From Achromobacter aloeverae (GTDB lineage Bacteria; Pseudomonadota; Gammaproteobacteria; Burkholderiales; Burkholderiaceae_B), in contig NZ_PYAL01000001.1 of the NCBI RefSeq assembly GCF_004121055.1, forward strand, positions 806,001-870,000: a stretch of DNA of 64,000 nt. The letters are read 5' to 3'. The notes under the pieces are model-generated. The model did not search any database. It saw only the letters and a list, made by a program, of their open reading frames with translations, and was not told the origin of the DNA. This document shows positions 35,895 through 43,296 of the stretch, piece after piece (the first letter of the stretch is position 1; each line of letters opens with the position of its first letter). A program made the position numbers and the translations under genes.

Positions 35895-36034
35895 TCGGCA
35901 ACTCGTCTAGGGTTGGGGACCGGACGACCAGCGCTCGCTCGCGCGCCACTCGGGGCCTGTCCGTTCAAGGTGATTTTCGAATTGTATCACCCTGGCGGCC
36001 GGCTGGCACGGGACTGCGCCCTGGCAAGGGCGTG

Positions 36035-36048
36035 TAGGACTAGTCCTA
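36035..36048. promoter_or_regulatory. RcsB/BvgA-like palindromic operator
   Basis: TAGGACTAGTCCTA is a perfect 14-bp palindrome made of two 7-mers head to head. It resembles the RcsAB box (TAAGAATATTCCTA) and the inverted heptads (TAGGAAA/TTTCCTA) bound by BvgA-type NarL regulators. It lies 178 bases upstream of an RcsB-like response regulator and between it and the divergent thrS leader, so autoregulation is likely. T-rich DNA follows. The remaining intergenic DNA to 36225 shows nothing else. Confidence 0.5.
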
Positions 36049-36225
36049 TTTTTATTCACACGCCCTCCAGCCGCCCACGTCGGTCCTTAAACTTCCTGAA
36101 AAAGATCCCCCGGCCCTCACATGGGTACCTTCGACGATGCCTGCGCGGGCGCGCCAGTTTTCGCGCGCGCGAGGCAAGGTCGCATCCCATGCCGGGAATC
36201 CAGCCCCCGCCAAGCAAGGAAATGC

Positions 36226-36966
36226 ATGACCATCGCGTACAGCCGCCCCGGTATCCGCTCCGCCGTGCCCAGGTGCGTCCTCGGCGACGGCTCCGTCCGC
36301 CGATATATGCTCAGCGCCCGTCCCCGCCACCGCATCCGCATTGCCATACTGGACGACCATCCCATCATCGGCCTGGGCATGGCCTCCTTCCTCCATCACC
36401 AGGCGGACTTCGAGGTCGTCCAGACGGAAACGTCGGCGATCCGCTTCCTGGAAATGCTGAAGGAAACGCCCTGCGATGTCGCCATCGTGGACTTCTACCT
36501 GCCGCGCCAGCCCTGGGATGGGGTCGACTTCATCAAGCGGCTGCGCCGGCAGCATCCCGACCTCATCGTCATCACGTTTTCCGGGGGCAAGGTAGCCGAC
36601 ACCGAGTACGCGGCCTACAAGGCCGGCGCCAATGGGTATGTGCCCAAGGGAGAACGCCTGCTTTGCGTGGCCGACGTCATCCGCAAGTCGATCAGCGCGC
36701 CGCGCAGCTTCTACACCTGCAGCCAGGGTGAGCTGCACGATCGCCGGCCGCCGCGGCCGGACGACAGGTTGACCGCGGCGGAGGTGGAGATCCTGCGCAA
36801 TATCGCGCTGGGGCTGTCGGTCACGCAAATCTCCGCCAGGCTGGTGCGCAGCAAGAAGACCATCAGCACCCATAAGCGGCGCGCCATGAAAAAGCTGGCG
36901 CTGGCCGATGACCTGGCGCTGGCCTTGTACCTGAAGGAAAAATTCGAGCAGTCGACGAAGGTATGA
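36226..36966 (+). CDS. RcsB-like NarL-family response regulator
   Basis: This 246-residue protein has an N-terminal receiver domain starting near residue 36 (RIRIAILDDHPIIGLGM with the acidic pair, the phosphoryl Asp in VAIVDFYLP, and Lys in GYVPKGE) and a C-terminal LuxR-type HTH. The HTH closely resembles RcsB: LTAAEVEILRNIALGLSV, TQISARLVRSKKTIS, then AMKKL. I chose the ATG at 36226 (AAGGA five bases upstream); a start at 36307 (MLSARPRHRIR) would give a more typical N-terminus. No histidine kinase gene adjoins it. A receiver scrap and an Hpt gene follow, each linked by an ATGA overlap. Confidence 0.9.
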   Translation: MTIAYSRPGIRSAVPRCVLGDGSVRRYMLSARPRHRIRIAILDDHPIIGLGMASFLHHQADFEVVQTETSAIRFLEMLKETPCDVAIVDFYLPRQPWDGVDFIKRLRRQHPDLIVITFSGGKVADTEYAAYKAGANGYVPKGERLLCVADVIRKSISAPRSFYTCSQGELHDRRPPRPDDRLTAAEVEILRNIALGLSVTQISARLVRSKKTISTHKRRAMKKLALADDLALALYLKEKFEQSTKV

Positions 36967-37115
36967 CCGTGGGCGCCAACGCCACCCAGGCCGATGCGCA
37001 GGCCGGCCATGCCGCGGGCATGGACGACTACGTACCCCAGCCCGCCTCGCGCGGCACCATGATCTTCGCGCTGCGGCGCGCGGGCCTGGCGTGGGCCCAG
37101 GACGCACGATCATGA
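36963..37115 (+). pseudogene. receiver-domain C-terminal remnant (hybrid kinase scrap)
   Basis: This 50-codon ORF overlaps the response-regulator stop and the Hpt start by ATGA on both sides. Its product contains ANATQADAQAGHAAGMDDYV followed by PQPASRGTMIFALRR. This matches the end of a receiver domain of hybrid sensor kinases (TANA...CLAAGMDDYLxKP), but the conserved Lys of the KP motif is Gln and the phospho-acceptor half is absent. It is best explained as what is left after deletion of most of a BvgS/EvgS/RcsC-type hybrid kinase. A coupled small protein is a less likely alternative. Confidence 0.65.
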
Positions 37116-37495
37116 CGTCCCTGCTGGACATTGAATTATTGCGGGATCTTTACCCGGACCCGCAGGCACGCTGCCGGTTCCTGCGCCGGGCGCACGACGT
37201 TCTGCGCGCCGATCGCCAGGCCCTGCAAGCCGCGATGGCGCGGCGTGACCACGGCGACGCCCGCCAGCTCGCGCACCGTCTTCAGGGCACGGCGGCCTTC
37301 CTGAATGGCGCGCGGGAAAGCACGCTGGAACTGTTCCGCGCCCTCAACCAGGCCCTGGCGCAAGGCGACGTGGCACTGCTCCCGGGACGTTGCGAGCCGA
37401 CCCTGACCTACCTCTCCAGCCTGGAAGCAGCGCTGCTGCGGGCCACGGAGGACCGGGCCACGACAGGAAGAAAAAAGAAGGAGATGACGAATTGA
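37112..37495 (+). CDS. Hpt (histidine phosphotransfer) domain protein
   Basis: This 127-residue mostly helical protein has the Hpt signature AHRLQGTAAFLNGARE, whose His is the phospho-acceptor, followed by an Ala/Leu-rich helix pair. The C-terminus is basic (TTGRKKKE). It would pass phosphate to a receiver, possibly the upstream RcsB-like regulator. It overlaps the receiver remnant by four bases in another frame. Whether it is now a free-standing protein or the orphaned tail of a deleted hybrid kinase cannot be decided from sequence; its frame is intact. Confidence 0.7.
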   Translation: MTSLLDIELLRDLYPDPQARCRFLRRAHDVLRADRQALQAAMARRDHGDARQLAHRLQGTAAFLNGARESTLELFRALNQALAQGDVALLPGRCEPTLTYLSSLEAALLRATEDRATTGRKKKEMTN

Positions 37496-37945
37496 CTGAA
37501 CTTCGATACAATAGCCGACAGATTGCCATCTATTAGAATCCAGTTCGAGTATCCAGTCCGCACCGGATACCCATCAGCAAACCTGCTGGAAGATTCCTGT
37601 GAAAAGCTGGCAATCCCGACGATCGGTGGCGCATCGGATGCTTTCTTCTACTCGCGCTGCCATTTGGCCAAACAGCGGTATCTCGCTACGCGACTTCCCC
37701 CTGCTTGCGCCTCCCCTCCGGAACGCCCGGCCCGTGCCGCGCTTCCACCCTTAGGGTCCCGCCCACTTCGGTGACGCACGGACCCACCGCGCGTCCGCCG
37801 GCGATCCTGTCGGCCATGGCGTGCACACGCAATGCGTTTGCTGTCGTGGGCCTGGCCCGTTGCCTCGTTGCTATCGGCCTCCGCCCCTTGTCATTTCCCG
37901 TGCTCGCACCGCCACAAAGCGGGGCGGACGCGGGCTGGGAGAGCC
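37496..37945. other. intergenic stretch without recognisable gene
   Basis: These 450 bases separate the Hpt gene from the osmoprotectant transporter operon. I find open frames but none with homology features, signal peptide or ribosome-binding site that support a gene. A TACAAT at 37505-37510 could be a -10 element, but no -35 is spaced correctly. Confidence 0.5.
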
Positions 37946-38668
37946 ATGCTGAAAATCAACTCCACCGCGCGCGCCCTGGCCGGCCTGGCCTGCGCCCTGG
38001 CGCTGCTCGCGGGACTGGCCGCCTGGATCGGGCCGGACTTCATCCGCCAGCAGCGCGGCCGCCTGCTCTACGACGCGGCCGATCACCTGCGCCTGGTGGG
38101 CATATCGATGGTCCTGGCGCTCGCGACCGGACTGCCGGCCGGCGTCGCCCTGAGCCGCCCCTGCATGCGGCGCTGGTCCGATCGATTGATGCAGGTCTTC
38201 AACATCGGCAACACCGTCCCGTCGCTGGCAGTGCTGGCGCTGGCACTGGCGGCGCTGGGCATAGGCGAAAAGCCGGCCATCCTGGCCCTGTGGCTGGCCT
38301 CGCTGCTGCCCATCGTACGCAATACCACCGAAGGCCTGCGCGGCGTGTCGCCGGCCCTGCTGGAGGCGGCGCGCGGTATCGGCATGACCCCGGCGCAGCG
38401 CCTGTTCCAGGTGGAGCTGCCCAACGCGCTGCCCGTCATCCTGGCGGGGGTGCGTATCAGCCTGGTAATCAATGTTGGCACGGTGCCCCTGTCCTTCCTG
38501 ATCGGCGCCAACAGCCTGGGCGAACTCATCTTCCCGGGCATTTACCTGAACGACCAGCCGCTGCTGCTGCTGGGGGCCGCCGCCACCGCCGTCATGGCGC
38601 TGACGCTGGACGCGCTGTTCGCGGCGGGCGGCGCGCTGTACCTGCGCAAGCGCGGGCTGGGCCGCTGA
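37946..38668 (+). CDS. osmoprotectant ABC transporter permease (OpuC/YehW type)
   Basis: This 240-residue inner-membrane permease has about six hydrophobic segments and the EAA loop EAARGIGMTPAQRLFQVELPNALPVI that docks the ATPase. It resembles glycine betaine/choline permeases of the OpuCB/YehW group. The start at 37946 has GGGAGAG upstream. It is the first gene of a four-gene operon: permease, binding protein, permease, ATPase. Two small permeases with one binding protein is the OpuC arrangement. The substrate (betaine, choline, carnitine or similar) is inferred. Confidence 0.88.
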   Translation: MLKINSTARALAGLACALALLAGLAAWIGPDFIRQQRGRLLYDAADHLRLVGISMVLALATGLPAGVALSRPCMRRWSDRLMQVFNIGNTVPSLAVLALALAALGIGEKPAILALWLASLLPIVRNTTEGLRGVSPALLEAARGIGMTPAQRLFQVELPNALPVILAGVRISLVINVGTVPLSFLIGANSLGELIFPGIYLNDQPLLLLGAAATAVMALTLDALFAAGGALYLRKRGLGR

Positions 38669-38716
38669 ATGGATAGCCGATTGAAGCACGCGGCAGCAGG
38701 AAACAAGGAGAACCCG

Positions 38717-39643
38717 ATGCACGACACACGCTACGCCCCGGCCAAGCGCGGGCTGGCACGGCGCCTGGGCGCCGCGCTGCTGGCCGTGGGCCTGATGCTC
38801 TGGCAGGCCCCGTCCCATGCCGCCTCGCCCTTGCGGGTCGGCGGCAAGAATTTCACGGAGCAGTTGATCCTGTCGTCCATGACCGCGCAATACCTGCGCG
38901 TCAAGGGCTATCCGGTCGATCTCACCACCGGCCTGGGTAGCACGCTCATGCGCCAGGCGCTGGAAAACGGCCAGCTGGACGTCGTCTGGGACTACACCGG
39001 CACCGCGCTGGTGGTGTTCAACCACGTCAAGGAAAAACTGGATGCCGGGCAGAGCTACGCGCGGGTAAAGGCCATGGATGCGAAGAAAGGCCTGGCCTGG
39101 CTGCGTCCTTCGGCCGTCAACAACACCTATGCCCTGGCCATGCCGCGCGAGCGGGCGGGCAACGGCATCACCACCCTGTCGCAGTACGCGCAGCAGGTGC
39201 GCGACACGCCCGGCAAGCGCCACGCCTTCGCCGTCGACATGGAATTCGCCGCCCGGCCGGATGGCCTGGAGCCGCTGAAGCAAGCGTACGACCTGCCTTT
39301 GACCCGGCGCGATGTCATCCAGCTGGACCCGGGGCTGGTCTATACGGCCTTGCGCAACAACCAGGTCGACGCGGGGCTGGTCTACACCACGGACGGCCGC
39401 GTCAAGGGCTTCGGCCTGGTGCTGTTGCAGGACGACCTGAATTACTTCCCGGCCTATAACGCGGTGCCCGTGGTGCGCGAGGAAACGCTGCATGCCTATC
39501 CCGAGTTGGCCGGCCAGCTGGACGCCCTCGCCGCCCAGCTCGACAACGCCGCCATGACCGAAATGAACTACCAGGTCGACATCGGGCAACGGCCGGTGGA
39601 CCAGGTGGCCACCGACTTCCTGCGCCAGCACGGCCTTATCTGA
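38717..39643 (+). CDS. glycine betaine/osmoprotectant-binding protein (OsmF/OpuCC type)
   Basis: This 308-residue periplasmic solute-binding protein has a Sec signal peptide ending at SHAA. The OpuAC-type fold is seen in LRVGGKNFTEQLILSSM, GLGSTLMRQALENGQLDVVWDYTGTA (split here for length), and DDLNYFPAYNAVPVVRE near the end, which line the quaternary-ammonium site in this family. AAGGAG lies seven bases before the ATG at 38717. It delivers substrate to the two flanking permeases. Confidence 0.9.
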   Translation: MHDTRYAPAKRGLARRLGAALLAVGLMLWQAPSHAASPLRVGGKNFTEQLILSSMTAQYLRVKGYPVDLTTGLGSTLMRQALENGQLDVVWDYTGTALVVFNHVKEKLDAGQSYARVKAMDAKKGLAWLRPSAVNNTYALAMPRERAGNGITTLSQYAQQVRDTPGKRHAFAVDMEFAARPDGLEPLKQAYDLPLTRRDVIQLDPGLVYTALRNNQVDAGLVYTTDGRVKGFGLVLLQDDLNYFPAYNAVPVVREETLHAYPELAGQLDALAAQLDNAAMTEMNYQVDIGQRPVDQVATDFLRQHGLI

Positions 39644-39652
39644 GGGAGCGCC

Positions 39653-40303
39653 ATGACCATTCTCGACTACCTGCTACAAACGTGGCCGTCCCTGCTGCGC
39701 CTTGCCGGCCAGCACCTGGCCCTGGTGGGCGCGGCAGTGGGCTGCGCCATCGTCTGCGGCATTCCTCTGGGCGTGCTGATCGTGCGCGTGCGCTGGCTGG
39801 CCACGCCGCTGCTGAGCCTGGCCACCGTGATATTGACGCTGCCGTCCATCGCGCTGTTCGGCCTGATGATTCCCATCTTCAGCCATTTCGGCCATGCCTT
39901 GGGCTATGTGCCGGCCGTCACCGCGGTCTTTCTTTATTCCCTGCTGCCGATCATGCGCAACACCTATGTCGCGCTGACGCATGTCGATCCCGGCATCCGC
40001 GAAGCCGCCCGCGGCATCGGCATGACGCCGTGGCAGCGCCTGCGCATGGTGGAGCTGCCCCTGGCGACGCCAGTCATCATCGGCGGCGTGCGCACCGCCG
40101 TGGTCATGAACATCGGCGTGGCCACCATCTCGGCGCTGATCGGCGCCGGCGGCCTGGGGGTGCTCATCCTGCAGGCCATCAGCCAGAGCAATATGAGCAA
40201 GCTGGCCATCGGCGCCGTGCTGGTCAGCGTGCTGGCCATCGCCGCCGATTTTTGCCTGCAGTGGCTGCAGCGCGCCCTCACACCGAAAGGAGTCCGGACT
40301 TGA
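39653..40303 (+). CDS. osmoprotectant ABC transporter permease, second subunit
   Basis: This 216-residue permease with about six membrane spans is paralogous to the first permease of the operon. It has the same EAA loop (REAARGIGMTPWQRLRMVEL) and the ISALIGAGGLGVLIL motif. GGGAG precedes the start. Its stop overlaps the TTG start of the ATPase gene, indicating coupling. Confidence 0.9.
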   Translation: MTILDYLLQTWPSLLRLAGQHLALVGAAVGCAIVCGIPLGVLIVRVRWLATPLLSLATVILTLPSIALFGLMIPIFSHFGHALGYVPAVTAVFLYSLLPIMRNTYVALTHVDPGIREAARGIGMTPWQRLRMVELPLATPVIIGGVRTAVVMNIGVATISALIGAGGLGVLILQAISQSNMSKLAIGAVLVSVLAIAADFCLQWLQRALTPKGVRT

Positions 40304-41466
40304 TAGAACTCGACCAACTCAGCAAAACGTTCACGCAAAAGGACGGCCAGGTGGTCAAGGCCGTCGACCGTGTCAGCCTGACCGTGCCGCGCGGCGAAAT
40401 CTGCGTCTTCCTGGGCCCGTCCGGCTGCGGCAAGACCACCACCCTGAAGATGATCAATCGCCTGATCGCGCCGACCTCAGGGCGGGTGCTGATCAACGGC
40501 GAGGACACCGCGTCGCTGGATGCCGTCAGCCTGCGCCGCAAGATCGGCTATGTCATCCAGCAGATCGGCCTGTTTCCCAACATGACCATCGAGCAGAACA
40601 TCATGGTTGTGCCGCGCCTGATGGGGTGGGACAGGCAGCGCTGCCGCGAACGGGCGCGCGAGCTGCTGGCCATGGTCAAGCTGGACCCCGGCAAGATGAT
40701 GAACCGCTATCCGCGCGAACTGTCGGGCGGCCAGCAGCAGCGCGTGGGCGTGATCCGCGCCCTGGCCGCGGACGCGCCCGTGCTGCTGATGGACGAGCCC
40801 TTCGGCGCGGTGGATCCGATCAACCGGGAAAGCATCCAGAACGAGTTTTTCCAGATGCAGCGGGAGCTGAACAAGACCGTCATCATGGTCTCGCACGATA
40901 TCGACGAGGCCATCAAGCTGGGGGACTGCGTGGCGGTATTCCGGGCCGGCCGGCTGGTGCAGTTCGACCATCCCGATGCCCTGCTCGCGCACCCGGCGGA
41001 CGACTTCGTGCAGGCCTTCGTCGGCCACGACAACACCCTCAAGCGCCTGCTGCTGGTGCGCGCGGGCGATGCCGCCACCCTGCCGCCCTGCGGCACGCCC
41101 GACATGAGCATGTCGCAGGCCTATGGCGTGATGGACGAGGCCGACGTCCGCTACCTGCCCATCCTGGACTCGGCGGGCCGGGCCCTGGGCTACATCACCC
41201 GGCGCGATGCGCGCGAGGCGATGCGCACGGACGATCGCAACTGCGGCGCATCGCTGCGCGCCTTCACCGTGACGGCGGCGGTGGACGAGCACCTGCGCAT
41301 CGTGCTTTCGCGCATGTACCAGCACAACACCAGCTGGCTGCCGGTGCTGGACGCCGACGGCGTGTACCTGGGCGAGGTGACGCAGGAATCGATCGCCGGC
41401 TACCTGAGCTCGGGCAAGTCCCGCGGCTTCACCGCGGCGGCGCCCGCGCAGGCCATGGCGGCCTGA
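40300..41466 (+). CDS. osmoprotectant ABC transporter ATPase with CBS domains (TTG start)
   Basis: This 388-residue ATPase powers the upstream permeases. It has Walker A GPSGCGKTT, signature LSGGQQQRVGV, Walker B VLLMDEP and the switch His in VSHDID. The C-terminal part from about residue 255 contains a CBS pair (YLPILDSAGRALGYITRRDA and SWLPVLDADGVYLGEVTQES), which in OpuA/OpuC senses ionic strength or nucleotides. The start is TTG at 40300, overlapping the permease stop; AAAGGAG lies seven bases upstream and no ATG is near. Confidence 0.92.
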   Translation: MIELDQLSKTFTQKDGQVVKAVDRVSLTVPRGEICVFLGPSGCGKTTTLKMINRLIAPTSGRVLINGEDTASLDAVSLRRKIGYVIQQIGLFPNMTIEQNIMVVPRLMGWDRQRCRERARELLAMVKLDPGKMMNRYPRELSGGQQQRVGVIRALAADAPVLLMDEPFGAVDPINRESIQNEFFQMQRELNKTVIMVSHDIDEAIKLGDCVAVFRAGRLVQFDHPDALLAHPADDFVQAFVGHDNTLKRLLLVRAGDAATLPPCGTPDMSMSQAYGVMDEADVRYLPILDSAGRALGYITRRDAREAMRTDDRNCGASLRAFTVTAAVDEHLRIVLSRMYQHNTSWLPVLDADGVYLGEVTQESIAGYLSSGKSRGFTAAAPAQAMAA

Positions 41467-41510
41467 GGTTCCGGCGGTTTCCCGGGAAATCGCCGGTACA
41501 ATTCCGCGCC

Positions 41511-42254
41511 ATGAAACATGCTGTACTGCTTTGCCTTGCCGTTCTCTCCCTTCCCGTCCACGCCACCGATACGGACTTCGTCACCCGCAAGACTGCCGTA
41601 GGCCATCGCGACTTCCGCAAGGCCAAGGAAGTGCTGCCCACCGTTTACCAGGGGCATGAGCGCGATTACTACTGCGGCTGCGCCTACGCCGGCAAGCAGG
41701 TCGATCTTGCCTCCTGCGGCTACCGCGTCCGCACGAACCTGGCGCGTGCCGAGCGCATCGAATGGGAGCACGTCGTGCCCGCCTGGGTGCTCGGCCACCA
41801 GCGGCAATGCTGGCAGGACAAGGACGAGCGCGGCGGCGGCCGCAAGAATTGCGGCAAGAACGACACGGGCTACCGCAAGGCCGAAGGCGACCTGGTCAAT
41901 CTCGTGCCCTCGGTGGGCGAAGTCAATGGCGACCGCCAGAATTTTCCCTACTCGCAATGGACCTCGGGCAAGGTAGACATGTACGGCCAGTGCCAGACGG
42001 CGGTGGACTTCAGGAACCGTATCGTGCAGCCGCGCCCCGAGGTCCGCGGCGAGATTTCGCGCATCCAGATGTACATGGCCCAGGCGTACGGGCTGCGCTT
42101 GAGCAGGCAGGAAAGGCAGTTGTTCTGCGCCTGGTCGCGGCAGTATCCCGTCAGCGCCTGGGAACGGGAGCGGGACCAGCGCATCGTCGCGCTGCAAGGC
42201 AGCGGCAACCGCTACGTCACCGACGCCGCGGCGCGCGAGGCATTCTGCCGCTGA
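41511..42254 (+). CDS. endA: secreted endonuclease I (EndA/NucM family)
   Basis: This 247-residue non-specific nuclease has a Sec signal peptide (residues 1-18, ending VHA), so it is periplasmic or secreted. The beta-beta-alpha-metal motif is visible in ERIEWEHVVPAWVLGH, whose His is the general base, and in NDTGYRKAEGDLVNLVPSVG with the metal-binding Asn. Paired Cys (YCGCAY, ASCGYR, QRQCW, KNCGK) suggest disulfides. It degrades extracellular DNA for nutrition or defence in related bacteria. It follows the transporter operon but is functionally unrelated to it. Confidence 0.9.
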   Translation: MKHAVLLCLAVLSLPVHATDTDFVTRKTAVGHRDFRKAKEVLPTVYQGHERDYYCGCAYAGKQVDLASCGYRVRTNLARAERIEWEHVVPAWVLGHQRQCWQDKDERGGGRKNCGKNDTGYRKAEGDLVNLVPSVGEVNGDRQNFPYSQWTSGKVDMYGQCQTAVDFRNRIVQPRPEVRGEISRIQMYMAQAYGLRLSRQERQLFCAWSRQYPVSAWERERDQRIVALQGSGNRYVTDAAAREAFCR

Positions 42255-42310
42255 CGGCGGCCGCCGGCGCCACGGCTTCATGGGTACAATCTTTGCCCGC
42301 CCAGGTGTAT

Positions 42311-42340
42311 AAGTGCCCACCATGTAAGTGCCCACCATGT
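42311..42340 (+). repeat. 15-bp tandem duplication at a start codon
   Basis: AAGTGCCCACCATGT occurs twice without spacing (42311-42325, 42326-42340). The first copy makes ATG followed immediately by TAA; the second copy carries the ATG of the GntR gene. The duplication therefore created a start-stop pair just upstream of the true start. Confidence 0.85.
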
Positions 42341-43260
42341 CCGCCCACACGTCCATCGTCGCGCAGCTGATAGACCTCATGCGACTCGAGCGCATGCCGG
42401 CGGGCACCCACTTGGCCGCGCAGAAGCTGGCCGACAGGCTGCGCGTCTCCCGCTCGCCCATCAACGCCGCGCTGCAAGGCCTGCATGATGCGGGCATCGT
42501 CGTGCGCGAGGCCAACCGCGGCTATTTCCTGGCGCGGGACGGGTCATCGCTGGACGCCGACGACAAGCTCATCGAACAACTGGCCGGCGAACCCGACGTT
42601 GTCACCCGCACGTATTTTTCCGTCGCGGAAGACCTGCTCAGCGGCGCCCTGCCCATGGAATGCACGGAAGTACAGCTGCGTACCCGCTATGGCTTGACGA
42701 CGGCGCAGACGCAGGCGCTGCTGGCACGCATCGCCAATGAAGGCTGGGTGTCGCGCAGGCCGGGCTATGGGTGGGAGTTTTCGTCCATGCTGACCACCGC
42801 CGACAGCCTGCTGCAATCGTATCGCCTGCGCATGGCCCTGGAGCCGGCGGCCCTGCTCGAACCGGGGTATCGCCTTGCGCCCGCGGTCATCGAACGCTGC
42901 CGGCAGGCGGAATGGCACCTGCTCGAAGGCGGCATGGAGACCGATACCGCTGACCAGCTGCACAATCGCGGCGTCAGCTTTCACGAATCGCTGGTGGAAG
43001 CTTCCGGGAATCCCTTCTTCATCGATACGATCAAGCGCGTGAACCGGGTCCGGCGGCTCCTGTCCTATCGTTCCATGCGCGATCGGGTCCGTTACCGGCA
43101 ACACTGCGAGCAGCACCTGGAAGTGCTGGCCCTGCTGGAACAAGGCCTGAACGAACAAGCCTCGAATGCCCTGCGCGCGCACCTGGTCAGCACGCTGAAG
43201 AACCTGGGCGACATCCGCAATCTGCTCACGTCCCGGACGACGACGCACGGGTCCGAATAG
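42337..43260 (+). CDS. GntR-family regulator
   Basis: This regulator of about 307 residues has an N-terminal winged helix (GTHLAAQKLADRLRVSRSPINAALQ) and a second winged-helix-like segment near 105-140 (QLRTRYGLTTAQTQALLARI). An FCD-type helical effector domain follows, with metal or carboxylate ligands (FHESLVEASGN, HCEQHLEVL). Two HTH-like segments before the FCD domain is unusual. The start is ATG 42337, or GTG 42328. It converges on acnA, whose divergent promoter with the Bug receptor carries a 26-bp palindrome, its likely operator. Confidence 0.85.
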   Translation: MSAHTSIVAQLIDLMRLERMPAGTHLAAQKLADRLRVSRSPINAALQGLHDAGIVVREANRGYFLARDGSSLDADDKLIEQLAGEPDVVTRTYFSVAEDLLSGALPMECTEVQLRTRYGLTTAQTQALLARIANEGWVSRRPGYGWEFSSMLTTADSLLQSYRLRMALEPAALLEPGYRLAPAVIERCRQAEWHLLEGGMETDTADQLHNRGVSFHESLVEASGNPFFIDTIKRVNRVRRLLSYRSMRDRVRYRQHCEQHLEVLALLEQGLNEQASNALRAHLVSTLKNLGDIRNLLTSRTTTHGSE

Positions 43261-43296
43261 CGGCGGATGCCCCTCCCGGCGGCGCGACCGGCGGGC

